64,000 nucleotides of DNA from BD2-11 clade cluster bacterium bin43 (GTDB lineage Bacteria > Gemmatimonadota > Gemmatimonadetes > Longimicrobiales > Gaopeijiaceae), in NCBI GenBank assembly GCA_002238605.1, contig MPMR01000008.1, forward strand, positions 1 to 64,000, read 5' to 3'. Positions within the stretch are counted from its first letter, which is position 1; the number at the start of each line of letters is the position of its first letter. Under the pieces are notes generated by a model. That model ran no database searches, was not told the origin of the DNA, and saw only the letters and a program-made list of their open reading frames with translations. Of this stretch, positions 26,344 through 34,468 are shown in pieces. A program made the translations under genes and the position numbers.

Positions 26344-26688
26344 TCAGCCTTCACCGAAAACCGCGTCGGTCCTGGCGGCCATGACGAAGTCGTTCACATG
26401 GAGGTTGCGGATCTTGTGGGTCCACCAGGAAACAGTGACGCGTCCCCATTCCGTCAGGAGGGCCGGGTGGTGTCCCTGCTCCTCGGCGAGCGCGCCCACA
26501 CGGTTGGTGAACGAGAGGGCCTGGACGAAGTCCGGGAAGGAGAAGACGCGCTCGAGACGGGGAATGCCCTCGCGCTCGACGATCTCCCAGTCGGGAATCT
26601 GTGGACGCCACGCCGCAATTTCGGTGTCGCTGGCGGGGGGCGCTCCCGCCCTGCAGGGTTCGCAGGTCTGCCAGGTCAGTTCGGTCAT
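26344..26688 (-). CDS. Pterin-4a-carbinolamine dehydratase
   Basis: A 114-residue PCD/DCoH-family protein that dehydrates 4a-hydroxytetrahydropterin. The family active-site pattern is present: [23 protein letters not shown] followed by [12 protein letters not shown]. No aromatic amino acid hydroxylase is in the window, so its role could instead be in molybdopterin or folate-related pterin recycling. It is the last gene of the nusA group, and its ATG overlaps the ribF stop (ATGA). Confidence 0.92.
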   Translation of the reverse strand: MTELTWQTCEPCRAGAPPASDTEIAAWRPQIPDWEIVEREGIPRLERVFSFPDFVQALSFTNRVGALAEEQGHHPALLTEWGRVTVSWWTHKIRNLHVNDFVMAARTDAVFGEG

Positions 26689-27692
26689 GGTGCCATCCGG
26701 GATCTGGTCTGGGGAGAAGAATCGCGGTTTCGGTATTCTGCCAGGATGCGGCGCGCACGCCGAACATCCTCGTTCATGTGGCCGATCAGCTCCGCCACGC
26801 TGGCAAAGGGCCGCACCTCACGGAGCCGTTCGATGAGGTCCAGCTGGAGTTCGGCTCCGTAGAGATCGGCATTGTAGTCGAGAAGATGGACTTCTATCGT
26901 GGCTCGCGCACCGGGGAAGGTAGGGCGCGGTCCGATGTGCAGGGCTCCGTCCCGCGTCCCTGAAGGCAGCCTCGCGCGCACTGCATAGATTCCCTCGCCG
27001 GGAATCAGCTTCCGGGAATCCCGGATCTCGAGATTCGCGGTGGGGAAACCCAGGCGCCGCCCGCGGCCGTCACCCCGCACCACCACGCCGCGCAGCGAGT
27101 ACGGACGTCCCAGCCCCGTGTGCGCCGCGCGCACGTCGCCCGCCAGCAGGGCCCTGCGAATCCGGCTCGAGGACACGGGGCCGCCTCCGGCCACGACGGG
27201 CGGTACGACCTGGACGCCGAACCCCAGCTCCGCTCCCATCGCATCCAGAGTGTCCGCGTCTCCCGACCGCCCCCGGCCGAAGCCGTGGTCGTAGCCGATC
27301 ACGAGCTCCTTCACCGCCATGCGCGCGACCAGGACCTCCTCGACGAAGCGCCTGGGCGTATATCGGGCGAGCGCTCGCGTGAACGGCAGGAACACGGCGT
27401 AGTCGAGGCCGGTTTGCGCAAGAATCTCCTTCTTCTCGCTCGACGTGGTCAGGAGCCGTGGCGCGTCCTGCGGCCTCAGGACCTGAAGCGGATGCGGACG
27501 GAAGGTCACCAGGACGCTGGGTCTGCTCGTGCGGCGGCCTCGCCGGCTCATCTCCCGCAGCACTTCCCGGTGGCCCGGGTGGACGCCGTCGAACGTCCCC
27601 ACCGTGACGACGCTCCCCCGCTCACAGCGCGGAACGAGCGCGGGAAGGGCCGATCCCGCGGAGCGACCTTCCGGGCGGCCGGTTGCCGTCAC
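26685..27692 (-). CDS. ribF: Bifunctional riboflavin kinase / FAD synthetase
   Basis: A 335-residue enzyme making FMN and then FAD. The N-terminal nucleotidyltransferase has [18 protein letters not shown] and [14 protein letters not shown], and the C-terminal flavokinase has [17 protein letters not shown] and [12 protein letters not shown]. The start is a GTG overlapping the truB stop (GTGA); the frame stays open upstream, inside truB, but that is not a plausible start. The truB-ribF order is common. Its stop overlaps the following pterin dehydratase gene. Confidence 0.95.
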   Translation of the reverse strand: MTATGRPEGRSAGSALPALVPRCERGSVVTVGTFDGVHPGHREVLREMSRRGRRTSRPSVLVTFRPHPLQVLRPQDAPRLLTTSSEKKEILAQTGLDYAVFLPFTRALARYTPRRFVEEVLVARMAVKELVIGYDHGFGRGRSGDADTLDAMGAELGFGVQVVPPVVAGGGPVSSSRIRRALLAGDVRAAHTGLGRPYSLRGVVVRGDGRGRRLGFPTANLEIRDSRKLIPGEGIYAVRARLPSGTRDGALHIGPRPTFPGARATIEVHLLDYNADLYGAELQLDLIERLREVRPFASVAELIGHMNEDVRRARRILAEYRNRDSSPQTRSRMAP

Positions 27693-28567
27693 CGGAAAAC
27701 CTTGCGCGGTCTCAGCACCCCGCCCCGACCGACCCCGATGGCGACCACGGCGCCCCGTTCCAGCGCCACCACCGGATCGGCATCGGGCACCGGCTCGAGG
27801 GTCGGCTCGACGGCCTGACCGCACGCCAGTCGGGCGGCATCCTCCTCGCCCACGCGCACGGCTGGCAGGTGCGCCAGCGCTCTCGCGGCGGACAGGTGCG
27901 CGGACCGGGGCACCTCTTCGCCCAACTCGCCTGCAGGCACGGCGTCGCGGACGCTCATCGCGCCCACCCGGGTCCGCCTGAGCGCGGTGAGGTGAGCTCC
28001 GGTCCCCAACGCCATCCCGAGATCGCGCGCGAGCGCCCGAACGTAGGTCCCTGAAGAACAGCGAACCTCAAAAGTCACGAGCGGAAAGGCGCAGTCGATT
28101 TCTCCGACCTCGTGCACCTCGACCGGAACCGGCTCGAGCTCCACCATCTCGCCCTGACGAGAGCGGCGGTGGGCGGCGGTGCCCCGCACCTTCTTGGCGG
28201 AATAGCGCGGAGGAACCTGGAGGACCGGTCCCTGGAGCGCCTCGATGGCGTCCCGGACGGTGCCATCGTCCAGTTCACGCCAACGGGGGCTGTCGTCCAC
28301 GACGTCCCCGTCCAGATCGTGTGTGCTGGTCGACACGCCAAGCCGCGCGGTCGCCAGGTAGCTCTTGTCCAACGCCGACAGGTACTGGGAAATGCGGGTT
28401 GACGGGCCGAGGCAGAGCAGGAGCAATCCGGAGGCGAACGGGTCCAGGGTCCCGGCATGGCCGACACGCCGGAGGCCCAGGCGCGCGCGCGCTCCCCGGA
28501 CAATGTCGTGGGAAGTGGGGCCGACGGGTTTGTCCACCAGCAGCACGCCGTCGCGAGGGCGGCTCAC
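27689..28567 (-). CDS. truB: tRNA pseudouridine-55 synthase
   Basis: A 292-residue enzyme making the T-loop pseudouridine 55 in tRNAs. The catalytic region reads VDKPVGPTSHDIVRGARA ... GHAGTLDPFASGLLLLCLG, with the catalytic Asp in GTLDP. KSYLATARLG, VPPRYSAKKVRG and FEVRCSSGTYVRALARDLG follow, with a PUA-like C-terminus. The start is a GTG overlapping the rbfA stop (GTGA). It belongs to the nusA-infB-rbfA-truB-ribF group. Confidence 0.96.
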   Translation of the reverse strand: MSRPRDGVLLVDKPVGPTSHDIVRGARARLGLRRVGHAGTLDPFASGLLLLCLGPSTRISQYLSALDKSYLATARLGVSTSTHDLDGDVVDDSPRWRELDDGTVRDAIEALQGPVLQVPPRYSAKKVRGTAAHRRSRQGEMVELEPVPVEVHEVGEIDCAFPLVTFEVRCSSGTYVRALARDLGMALGTGAHLTALRRTRVGAMSVRDAVPAGELGEEVPRSAHLSAARALAHLPAVRVGEEDAARLACGQAVEPTLEPVPDADPVVALERGAVVAIGVGRGGVLRPRKVFR

Positions 28568-28935
28568 GTCTCCTCCCCTTTCCCGGCGTCGCCGTCGCGG
28601 GGAAGCACTTCCTTGAGGATCTGTTCGATACGCGCCGCGTGCTCCAGCGACGTGTCTTCGACGAAACGCAGTTCGGGTACGCGCCGGATGTGCAGCTCCG
28701 CGCCCAGCGATCCCCTGATGAACGCCGCCGAAGCCGCGAGCCCCTTCATGGCCTGATCTCGTTCCCGGTCGCTGCCGGCCAGCCTTACGAAGACCCGCGC
28801 GAACGAGAGATCGGAGGTCACCCGGACTTCGGTAACCACCGGCGTGCCCACGCGCGGATCGCGCACCTGGCTGCGGAGGATGCGCGTGATCTCCCGCTGC
28901 AACTGGCTGTTCACCCGCGCAAGCCGTCGAGCCAT
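28564..28935 (-). CDS. rbfA: Ribosome-binding factor A
   Basis: A 123-residue KH-like protein that helps mature the 5' end of 16S rRNA in 30S assembly. Family features are visible: RLARVNSQLQREITRILR at the N-terminus, VTEVRVTSDLSFARVFV, and LRFVEDTSLEHAARIEQILK near the end. The stop overlaps truB, and it follows ylxP by about 70 bases. Confidence 0.95.
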   Translation of the reverse strand: MARRLARVNSQLQREITRILRSQVRDPRVGTPVVTEVRVTSDLSFARVFVRLAGSDRERDQAMKGLAASAAFIRGSLGAELHIRRVPELRFVEDTSLEHAARIEQILKEVLPRDGDAGKGEET

Positions 28936-29003
28936 GTGCGTTCAGAAGCCCGGGCCGAGGAACCAGACGCCTACGCCGACCTCCATGCGAACCCGGGCGA
29001 GCT

Positions 29004-29285
29004 TCAGGCCAGGGGGTCGCGGACCGCCAGTACGACGACGCGCCCATCGGCTTCCACGAAGCCGGCGAGGTGGCCGCGAATCGATTCGGCATGACGCCCT
29101 TCCGTGGACACGAAGGCCGCCGTCAGACCCGCTCGCGCGTGCAGCTCCCGCATATGGGTCTCCGAGACCGCGACGTTGAAGCGGTGGCGCATGCGGTCCT
29201 TCAGGGAACGGACGACGCGGCGCTTGTCCTTGAGGGACACGCAGCCCGGAAGCAGCAGGTCCCAGGAGATCGCCCCGATCACCAC
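29004..29285 (-). CDS. ylxP: DUF503 family protein YlxP
   Basis: A 93-residue protein of the DUF503/YlxP family, with the typical IGAISWDLLLPGCVSLKDKR N-terminus, RSLKDRMRHRFNVAVSE and the conserved C-terminal half. It starts with GTG. It sits between infB and rbfA, exactly where ylxP occurs in Firmicutes and other phyla. Its molecular function is not established; the location suggests ribosome assembly or translation. Confidence 0.9.
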   Translation of the reverse strand: MVIGAISWDLLLPGCVSLKDKRRVVRSLKDRMRHRFNVAVSETHMRELHARAGLTAAFVSTEGRHAESIRGHLAGFVEADGRVVVLAVRDPLA

Positions 29286-29315
29286 GGCCGGCGAGCCGCC
29301 GGACCGCCCGCAGCT

Positions 29316-32300
29316 TCATCGCGCGTGGGCGCTTCCGGCCAGGGTGCGTGCGACCTCTTCGACCACGAAGCACTCAATGACATCACCCACTTTGACATCG
29401 TTGAAGTTGGCGATTCCGATCCCGCACTCAAGCCCGTTGCGGACCAGCTTCACGTCGTCCTTGAACCGCTTGAGCGAACCGATTTCCCCCGTGTACGCGA
29501 CGATGCCGTCCCGGATCAGACGCACCGTCGACTGGCGTTCCACGACCCCTTCGCTCACATAGCAGCCGGCGATGGTGCCCACCTTCGTAACCCTGAAGAT
29601 TTCCCGCACCTCCGCGCTTCCCACGACCGTTTCACGGCGCTCGGGGGCGAGCATGCCCTCGAGAGCGGCGCGCACATCGTTCTCGGCGTCGTAGATGACG
29701 TCGTAGATCTGGATGTCTACGCCTTCACGCTCGGCCAGCTGCCGGGCATTGACGTTGGGACGCACTCGGAAGCCGATGATCACGCCGCCGGCGGTACGCG
29801 CCAGCAGGACGTCCTCCTCGTTGATGGCCCCGACGGCCCGGTGGACGATCTCCACCTGCACTTCCGCGGTGCTGAGTCGCTGGAGCGTGTCCGACACCGC
29901 CTGTACGGAGCCGTCCACGTCGCCCTTGATGATCAGCGGAAGCGTGCTCACTTCGCCCGCGGACAGGATCTGGGAGAAGTCGCCGAGCCTGATCCCGCGA
30001 TCCTTGATGCGCAGAAGCTTCTCGCGCTCCAGACGCTGCCGCGTGCCGGCGATCTCAGACGCGCGCACGGCTTCCATGACCTGCAGCGTATCTCCCGCCT
30101 GGGGCACGCCCTTGACGCCCAGAATCTGTACGGGAATCCCGGGGCCAGCCTCTTCCACCACTCCCCCGCGCTCGTCCAGCAACGCCCGTACCCGGCCGTC
30201 GAACTTGCCGCAGATGAAGTCGTCGCCCACCCGCAGGGTGCCGCGCTGAACCAGCACGGAAACGACGGGGCCCTTCCCGATATCCAGCCTGGCCTCGATC
30301 ACGGCTCCCGTCGCGTCGCGGTTCGGATTGGCCTTCAGCTCGAGCAACTCGGCCTGGAGCAGCACCTTTTCCAGCAGCTCGTCGATTCCGGTTCCGTCGC
30401 GCGCGGAGATCGGCGCCACCAGTACGTCGCCTCCGAAGTCCTCCACGGTGACGTCGTGGTTGAGGAGCTGCTGCTTGACGCGGTCGGCGTTCGCCGCCGG
30501 AAGGTCCATCTTGTTGATGGCCACCACGATGGGGACGCCGGCGTTTCGAGCGTGCGAGATCGCCTCGATGGTCTGCGGCATGACGGAGTCGTCCGCCGCC
30601 ACCACCAGGATCACGATATCGGTGACGTCGGCGCCCCGCGCGCGCATTGCGGTGAAGGCGGCGTGGCCCGGCGTATCCAGGAAGGTGAGAGAGCGCTCGC
30701 CGTCCACTTCCACGTGATGGGCGCCGATATGCTGTGTGATGCCACCGGACTCGCCCGCGACGACGTTGGTGTTTCGGATCGAGTCGAGCAGCTTCGTCTT
30801 GCCGTGGTCCACGTGACCCATGACCGTGACCACCGGCGGGCGCGGCATCACATCCGCGAGATCGTCCTCGTCCTCGAGGTCGTCTTCTTCGGCGGCGCCG
30901 TACTCCTGCTCCCGCACCGCGGTGAAATTGAACTCCTCGAGCAGCATTTCGATCTGGTCGAAATCCAGCCTCTGGTTGATCGTGACCATGAGGCCCAGGC
31001 TCTTGAACGCCGAGCCGATGAGTTCGGTCGAAGAGATATTGATGAGTTCTCCGAGCTCGGCTACGGTCAGAAACTCGTTGACGCGCACGGTGGTGGCCTT
31101 GCGCTCCTCCTCCCTTCGGGCCTCCTCCTTGCGCGCCTCCTTTTCCTCCACCGTGGGACGGGGGTCACGGCTCTTGCGCCGGCGCCGGCCCCCGCCCTTC
31201 AGTTCGGCCATCACTCGCTGGATGTTTTGCTGAACCGCGCCCTGGTCGACCCGCTGGCGCTTCCTGCCCTTCTTCCTTTTCTTGCGTCTTCCGTCCGGCC
31301 CGTAGCCCTCGGCCTGGATGCGCACCTGTCCTCCGGGACCGGCGCTGGCCGCGGGAGCCAGGCGGGGCGACTTGCGCACCACACGAACGGGACCCTCGGG
31401 GCCCTGGCTGCGTGCCGACTTCAGCTTCGGCCGGGCCGGAGCCGGGAACGTTTCCGTCGGAGCTACGTCCGCTTCGCCGGCCGCGGCCCCACGGCCGGCG
31501 TCGGAGGAAGCCGCCGCCTCGGGCTGCGCGTCGGTTGGGTCGGGAAGCGCGTCTGGGGAAGCTCCGGCGTCGCCGGCCGAGGCGTCGGCCTGGCTCCCGG
31601 ACGGTGAGGCGGAGACCGTGTCCCGATGGTCGGCCGGGGATGAAGGGGAGGCGGATCCGCCCTCGTCCTGCCGTGCCGCCGGCTCGCCGCCAACGTCCGC
31701 AGCCTGCGACGGTTCGGGGACAACTACGGCCGCGGGATCTTCTCCATCGGTGGCTCCACTCTCGCCGCCGAGGTCGTCAGGGCCATCCGGGAGCGACTCC
31801 GCTCCGGCCTCGGAAACGTCCGGACGCGATGCCGCGGAGTCGTCGGGCAACGCTTCACCGTTGGATGCGTGCCTCGCTCCGGGACCGACGCCCTGGGCGA
31901 GCTCCTCCGCCCCGGTGCCCGAGGACGCCACTGCGGCGACCGCTCCGGGCAGGAACTCCGGCGGACCGCTCGACCCGTCCACCTCCCCACCGGGCGCCGG
32001 CGCCGCATCCGCTGCTTCCGTCGTCGCGCCCGCGCTCTCCTGTACCGCAACCGCAGACGCTACGGACGCAACCTCGGCCCCGCCGGACGCCGTGCGCCTG
32101 ATCCGCCTGCGGCTGCGCCTCCGCCGGACATGGGTCGCGCGGACATCCTCCAACGCGGCCTGCACCGCTTCACGGGTCCCGAAGCCGCTCTGTCGCCGCT
32201 CGCGCTCGATGCGCGCAAGCAGACGCGAGACGTCGTCGGCGGGCACGAGATCCCTGTCCCCGTGCAGCGCTACGCCCATCTTCCGCAGCAGCATCAACAG

Positions 32301-32348
32301 CATCCGCGACGAGACCCGCAAGTCTCTCGCTAGCTCGAACACCCGCAT
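29316..32348 (-). CDS. infB: Translation initiation factor IF-2
   Basis: A 1010-residue GTPase that brings initiator tRNA to the 30S subunit and promotes subunit joining. The first 55 residues are an IF2N-type domain (MRVFELARDLRVSSRMLL). Then comes a very long low-complexity Ala/Pro/Glu/Ser region with a basic block (RRRRSRRRIRR) to about residue 330, a Lys/Arg stretch, a second IF2N segment and the G domain with GHVDHGKTKLLDSI, DTPGHAAFTA and NKMD. C-terminal domains are complete. It lies 63 bases after nusA with no ylxR between. Confidence 0.98.
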   Translation of the reverse strand: MRVFELARDLRVSSRMLLMLLRKMGVALHGDRDLVPADDVSRLLARIERERRQSGFGTREAVQAALEDVRATHVRRRRSRRRIRRTASGGAEVASVASAVAVQESAGATTEAADAAPAPGGEVDGSSGPPEFLPGAVAAVASSGTGAEELAQGVGPGARHASNGEALPDDSAASRPDVSEAGAESLPDGPDDLGGESGATDGEDPAAVVVPEPSQAADVGGEPAARQDEGGSASPSSPADHRDTVSASPSGSQADASAGDAGASPDALPDPTDAQPEAAASSDAGRGAAAGEADVAPTETFPAPARPKLKSARSQGPEGPVRVVRKSPRLAPAASAGPGGQVRIQAEGYGPDGRRKKRKKGRKRQRVDQGAVQQNIQRVMAELKGGGRRRRKSRDPRPTVEEKEARKEEARREEERKATTVRVNEFLTVAELGELINISSTELIGSAFKSLGLMVTINQRLDFDQIEMLLEEFNFTAVREQEYGAAEEDDLEDEDDLADVMPRPPVVTVMGHVDHGKTKLLDSIRNTNVVAGESGGITQHIGAHHVEVDGERSLTFLDTPGHAAFTAMRARGADVTDIVILVVAADDSVMPQTIEAISHARNAGVPIVVAINKMDLPAANADRVKQQLLNHDVTVEDFGGDVLVAPISARDGTGIDELLEKVLLQAELLELKANPNRDATGAVIEARLDIGKGPVVSVLVQRGTLRVGDDFICGKFDGRVRALLDERGGVVEEAGPGIPVQILGVKGVPQAGDTLQVMEAVRASEIAGTRQRLEREKLLRIKDRGIRLGDFSQILSAGEVSTLPLIIKGDVDGSVQAVSDTLQRLSTAEVQVEIVHRAVGAINEEDVLLARTAGGVIIGFRVRPNVNARQLAEREGVDIQIYDVIYDAENDVRAALEGMLAPERRETVVGSAEVREIFRVTKVGTIAGCYVSEGVVERQSTVRLIRDGIVAYTGEIGSLKRFKDDVKLVRNGLECGIGIANFNDVKVGDVIECFVVEEVARTLAGSAHAR

Positions 32349-32411
32349 GCTCCTGGACTTCCTCCCTGGTTGGCCTTCCTGGCCCGGCGACCGAAACCCG
32401 TCTCTGCCGGG

Positions 32412-33770
32412 CTACCTGACTCCCTGATCTTCTGTGTGCTCTTCGTCCGGAAAAGCTTCGGGTTGCGCGTCTTCCTCGCCCTCGATCACGGTCAACTCGT
32501 CGATCAGAGCGACGATCTGGTCTACGGCATCGATCGAGAGTCCCGGTATCGCCAGGAACTCTCCCCTCTCAAGGTTAATGATCTGGAGGAACGTGGTGTA
32601 TCCCGCCGCTCCCAGCGCTTCCAGCGCATCGCCGGGCAGCTCCAGCTCCGAGAGCGGAAAATCGGACGTCTCGTAGTTCTCCTCGGCATCCGGGAAGATG
32701 GCGTTGTCCGCTCCCCGCTCAAGCCACTCGCGAGAGCCGTAGAGATCGATCTGCCACCCGATCAGCTGCGATGCCAGGCGAACGTTCTGTCCGTTGCGGC
32801 CGATCGCCAGCGACAACTGATCCTCGTCCACGATGGCGGTGATCACCTGGTTGTCGTAGTTGCTGATGACCTTGGCCACTCGCGCCGGCGCGAGTGCTCT
32901 GCGCGCGAACACCTCGGGATCGGGATGCCATGGCACGATGTCGATCCGCTCGCCCCCCAGCTCGGAAACCACGGCCTGGACGCGGGACCCCTTCAGCCCG
33001 ACGCACGCGCCCACCGGATCGATGGATTCGTCGCGCGACGAGACCGCGATCTTGGTTCTGCCGCCGACCTCCCTGGCCTTTTCCCGGATGTCGACGATGC
33101 CCTGGTAGATCTCCGGCACCTCGAGCCTGAAGAGGGATTCCACGAAGACGGGATCCGCGCGCGACAGAATGAGCCGAGGCCCCTTGGGGGACTCCTCGAT
33201 CTTCTTCAACACCGCGCGAATCGGGTCGCCCTGGCGGAAACGCTCCCGGGGGTTCTGCTCCTTCCAGGGGATGATGGCGTCCGCATCCTTGGCGAGGTTC
33301 AGCATCACCACCACCTTGCCCCGCTCGATCTGCTGCACGTCACCCGAGAGCAGCTCGCCCACGCGGTCCGCGAACTCCTCCCGAATCCGGTCGCGCTCGT
33401 TCTCGCGGATACGCTGGACGATGCGCTGCTTGGTCGCCATCACCGCATTGCGCCCGAACTCGGTGAAGTCCATGGGGATCTCCATGAGGTCCCCGACTTC
33501 GAAGGCGTCGTCATCCCAGCGGGCTTCCTCCAGGGAAATCTCCGCGGAACCGTCCTCGACCTCCTCCACAACCCGCTTGAGAACGACGATGTCGATCTCC
33601 CCGCTCATATCATCCACGTCGATCTCCGCGCGCACGTTGGGCCCGTGGATGCGTGCGAGGCCGGCCATGATGCCGTCCTGGATCAACTCATTGAGTTCAT
33701 CCACGGACAGGTTCTTGGTGGCGGCCATGTCCCGGAATGCCGCGATTATCTGGCCCGAGTTCGCTATCAT
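32412..33770 (-). CDS. nusA: Transcription termination/antitermination factor NusA
   Basis: A 452-residue RNA polymerase-associated factor controlling pausing, termination and antitermination. Domains in order are the NusA N-terminal domain (about 1-130), S1 (about 135-200), two KH domains (GACVGLKGSRVQAVVSELGGE and AIGRNGQNVRLASQLIGW) and a C-terminal helix-hairpin-helix region (AIPGLSIDAVDQIVALI) with an acidic tail. It heads the nusA-infB-ylxP-rbfA-truB-ribF group. rimP, usually just upstream, is absent. A promoter and then an intrinsic terminator lie in its leader. Confidence 0.98.
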   Translation of the reverse strand: MIANSGQIIAAFRDMAATKNLSVDELNELIQDGIMAGLARIHGPNVRAEIDVDDMSGEIDIVVLKRVVEEVEDGSAEISLEEARWDDDAFEVGDLMEIPMDFTEFGRNAVMATKQRIVQRIRENERDRIREEFADRVGELLSGDVQQIERGKVVVMLNLAKDADAIIPWKEQNPRERFRQGDPIRAVLKKIEESPKGPRLILSRADPVFVESLFRLEVPEIYQGIVDIREKAREVGGRTKIAVSSRDESIDPVGACVGLKGSRVQAVVSELGGERIDIVPWHPDPEVFARRALAPARVAKVISNYDNQVITAIVDEDQLSLAIGRNGQNVRLASQLIGWQIDLYGSREWLERGADNAIFPDAEENYETSDFPLSELELPGDALEALGAAGYTTFLQIINLERGEFLAIPGLSIDAVDQIVALIDELTVIEGEEDAQPEAFPDEEHTEDQGVR

Positions 33771-33875
33771 CGACTCCGTTTCCCCTGCCGAAACACGCGG
33801 CTCGTCCGCCCGTCCCGTGCAATCGGGATCATGTCACGGGTGGCCCGCTCATGCGGCGCCCCCGGTTTGCCGGGT

Positions 33876-33905
33876 AAAAAAAAGCGGGGGCCACTGGCTC
33901 CCCAC
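33876..33905 (-). terminator. Intrinsic terminator inside the nusA leader
   Basis: On the minus strand GUGGGG-A-GCC and GGCCCCCGC form a stem of about nine pairs with one bulged A and an AGU loop, followed at once by eight U. The U-run ends 106 bases before the nusA ATG and lies downstream of the predicted nusA promoter. It would end transcripts from murA and its neighbour, and may also attenuate nusA. Confidence 0.85.
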
Positions 33906-33911
33906 TCCCAA

Positions 33912-33929
33912 GGTCGTCGGCCGACGACC
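33912..33929. other. Perfect 18-bp palindrome in nusA leader
   Basis: GGTCGTCGG/CCGACGACC, nine bases per arm with no spacer, lies between the nusA promoter and the terminator. In DNA it could be an operator for a dimeric regulator. In RNA it gives a hairpin, with a few central bases left as loop, close to the terminator. Confidence 0.5.
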
Positions 33930-33943
33930 CGCCCGGACCCTGA

Positions 33944-33972
33944 ACAATAAGGGTTTGTCCACCCCCTTTCAA
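33944..33972 (-). promoter_or_regulatory. Sigma-70-like promoter for the nusA-infB group
   Basis: Minus strand TTGAAA, 17-base spacer, TATTGT, located between the stop of the coiled-coil gene and the terminator. The predicted start near 33937 gives a leader of about 165 bases containing the palindrome and the terminator hairpin. Confidence 0.65.
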
Positions 33973-34017
33973 GGCTTCGGAGTCGCCCGCGCGGCTTCTC
34001 AGCCGGCCCGTGTCCGG

Positions 34018-34338
34018 TCACTCGGTCGGGTCTCTCCGCTCCAGGCGTTCGATCCTGGCAGCGAGGCGCTCTACCGCCTCCCGCATCTGGTCCATTTCGC
34101 GACGGGTCACGAAATCCAGACGGTCCCGGGCGGTCTCGGCTGCGGCCTGCGCCCGGGACAACGCACCCTTCACCGCATCGCGCGCCGCTTCGGCGTTCGG
34201 CCCGCTCTGCTCGCGGGTGTCGGCCAGAGTTTCCTCGATGGCGTCCTTGAGCGCCGAGAGGAATCCGAGCCCCTGGCTCAGCCCCTCGCGAATCCCCTTT
34301 CTCCTGCGACGGTCTCCGTCGTCTCCCTCTTTGCTCAC
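34018..34338 (-). CDS. Small coiled-coil protein, BMFP/UbiK-like C-terminus
   Basis: A 106-residue highly charged protein starting with GTG after GGGAGGG. The N-terminus is Asp/Arg/Lys-rich, followed by an amphipathic helical middle (GFLSALKDAIEETLADTRE, AARDAVKGALSRAQAAAETA). The C-terminus LDFVTRREMDQMREAVERLAARIERLE has the heptad pattern seen in BMFP/UbiK (YqiC)-type proteins and phasin-like proteins. No enzyme motif is present. It lies 130 bases downstream of murA on the same strand and is followed by the nusA promoter and terminator. Function is inferred only weakly; it may be an assembly or membrane-associated accessory factor. Confidence 0.75.
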   Translation of the reverse strand: MSKEGDDGDRRRRKGIREGLSQGLGFLSALKDAIEETLADTREQSGPNAEAARDAVKGALSRAQAAAETARDRLDFVTRREMDQMREAVERLAARIERLERRDPTE

Positions 34339-34468
34339 TGTGTCCCTCCCTGCGCGTGATGTCGTCTGCCAGCCTGGTCCCGCGTCCCTGCGCCCAACAC
34401 CGCTGACGGCTGGTCGCCAGCAGCCCGCGACGAATCCTCCCGGCCTTCGCGGAGTCGTCCGCGGACCG

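Noticed and set aside
29070-31607. 845-codon plus-strand frame opposite infB
   Set aside because: Shadow of IF-2; the translation is His/Asp/Leu-rich with no domains, and the opposite strand is a complete, unmistakable IF-2.
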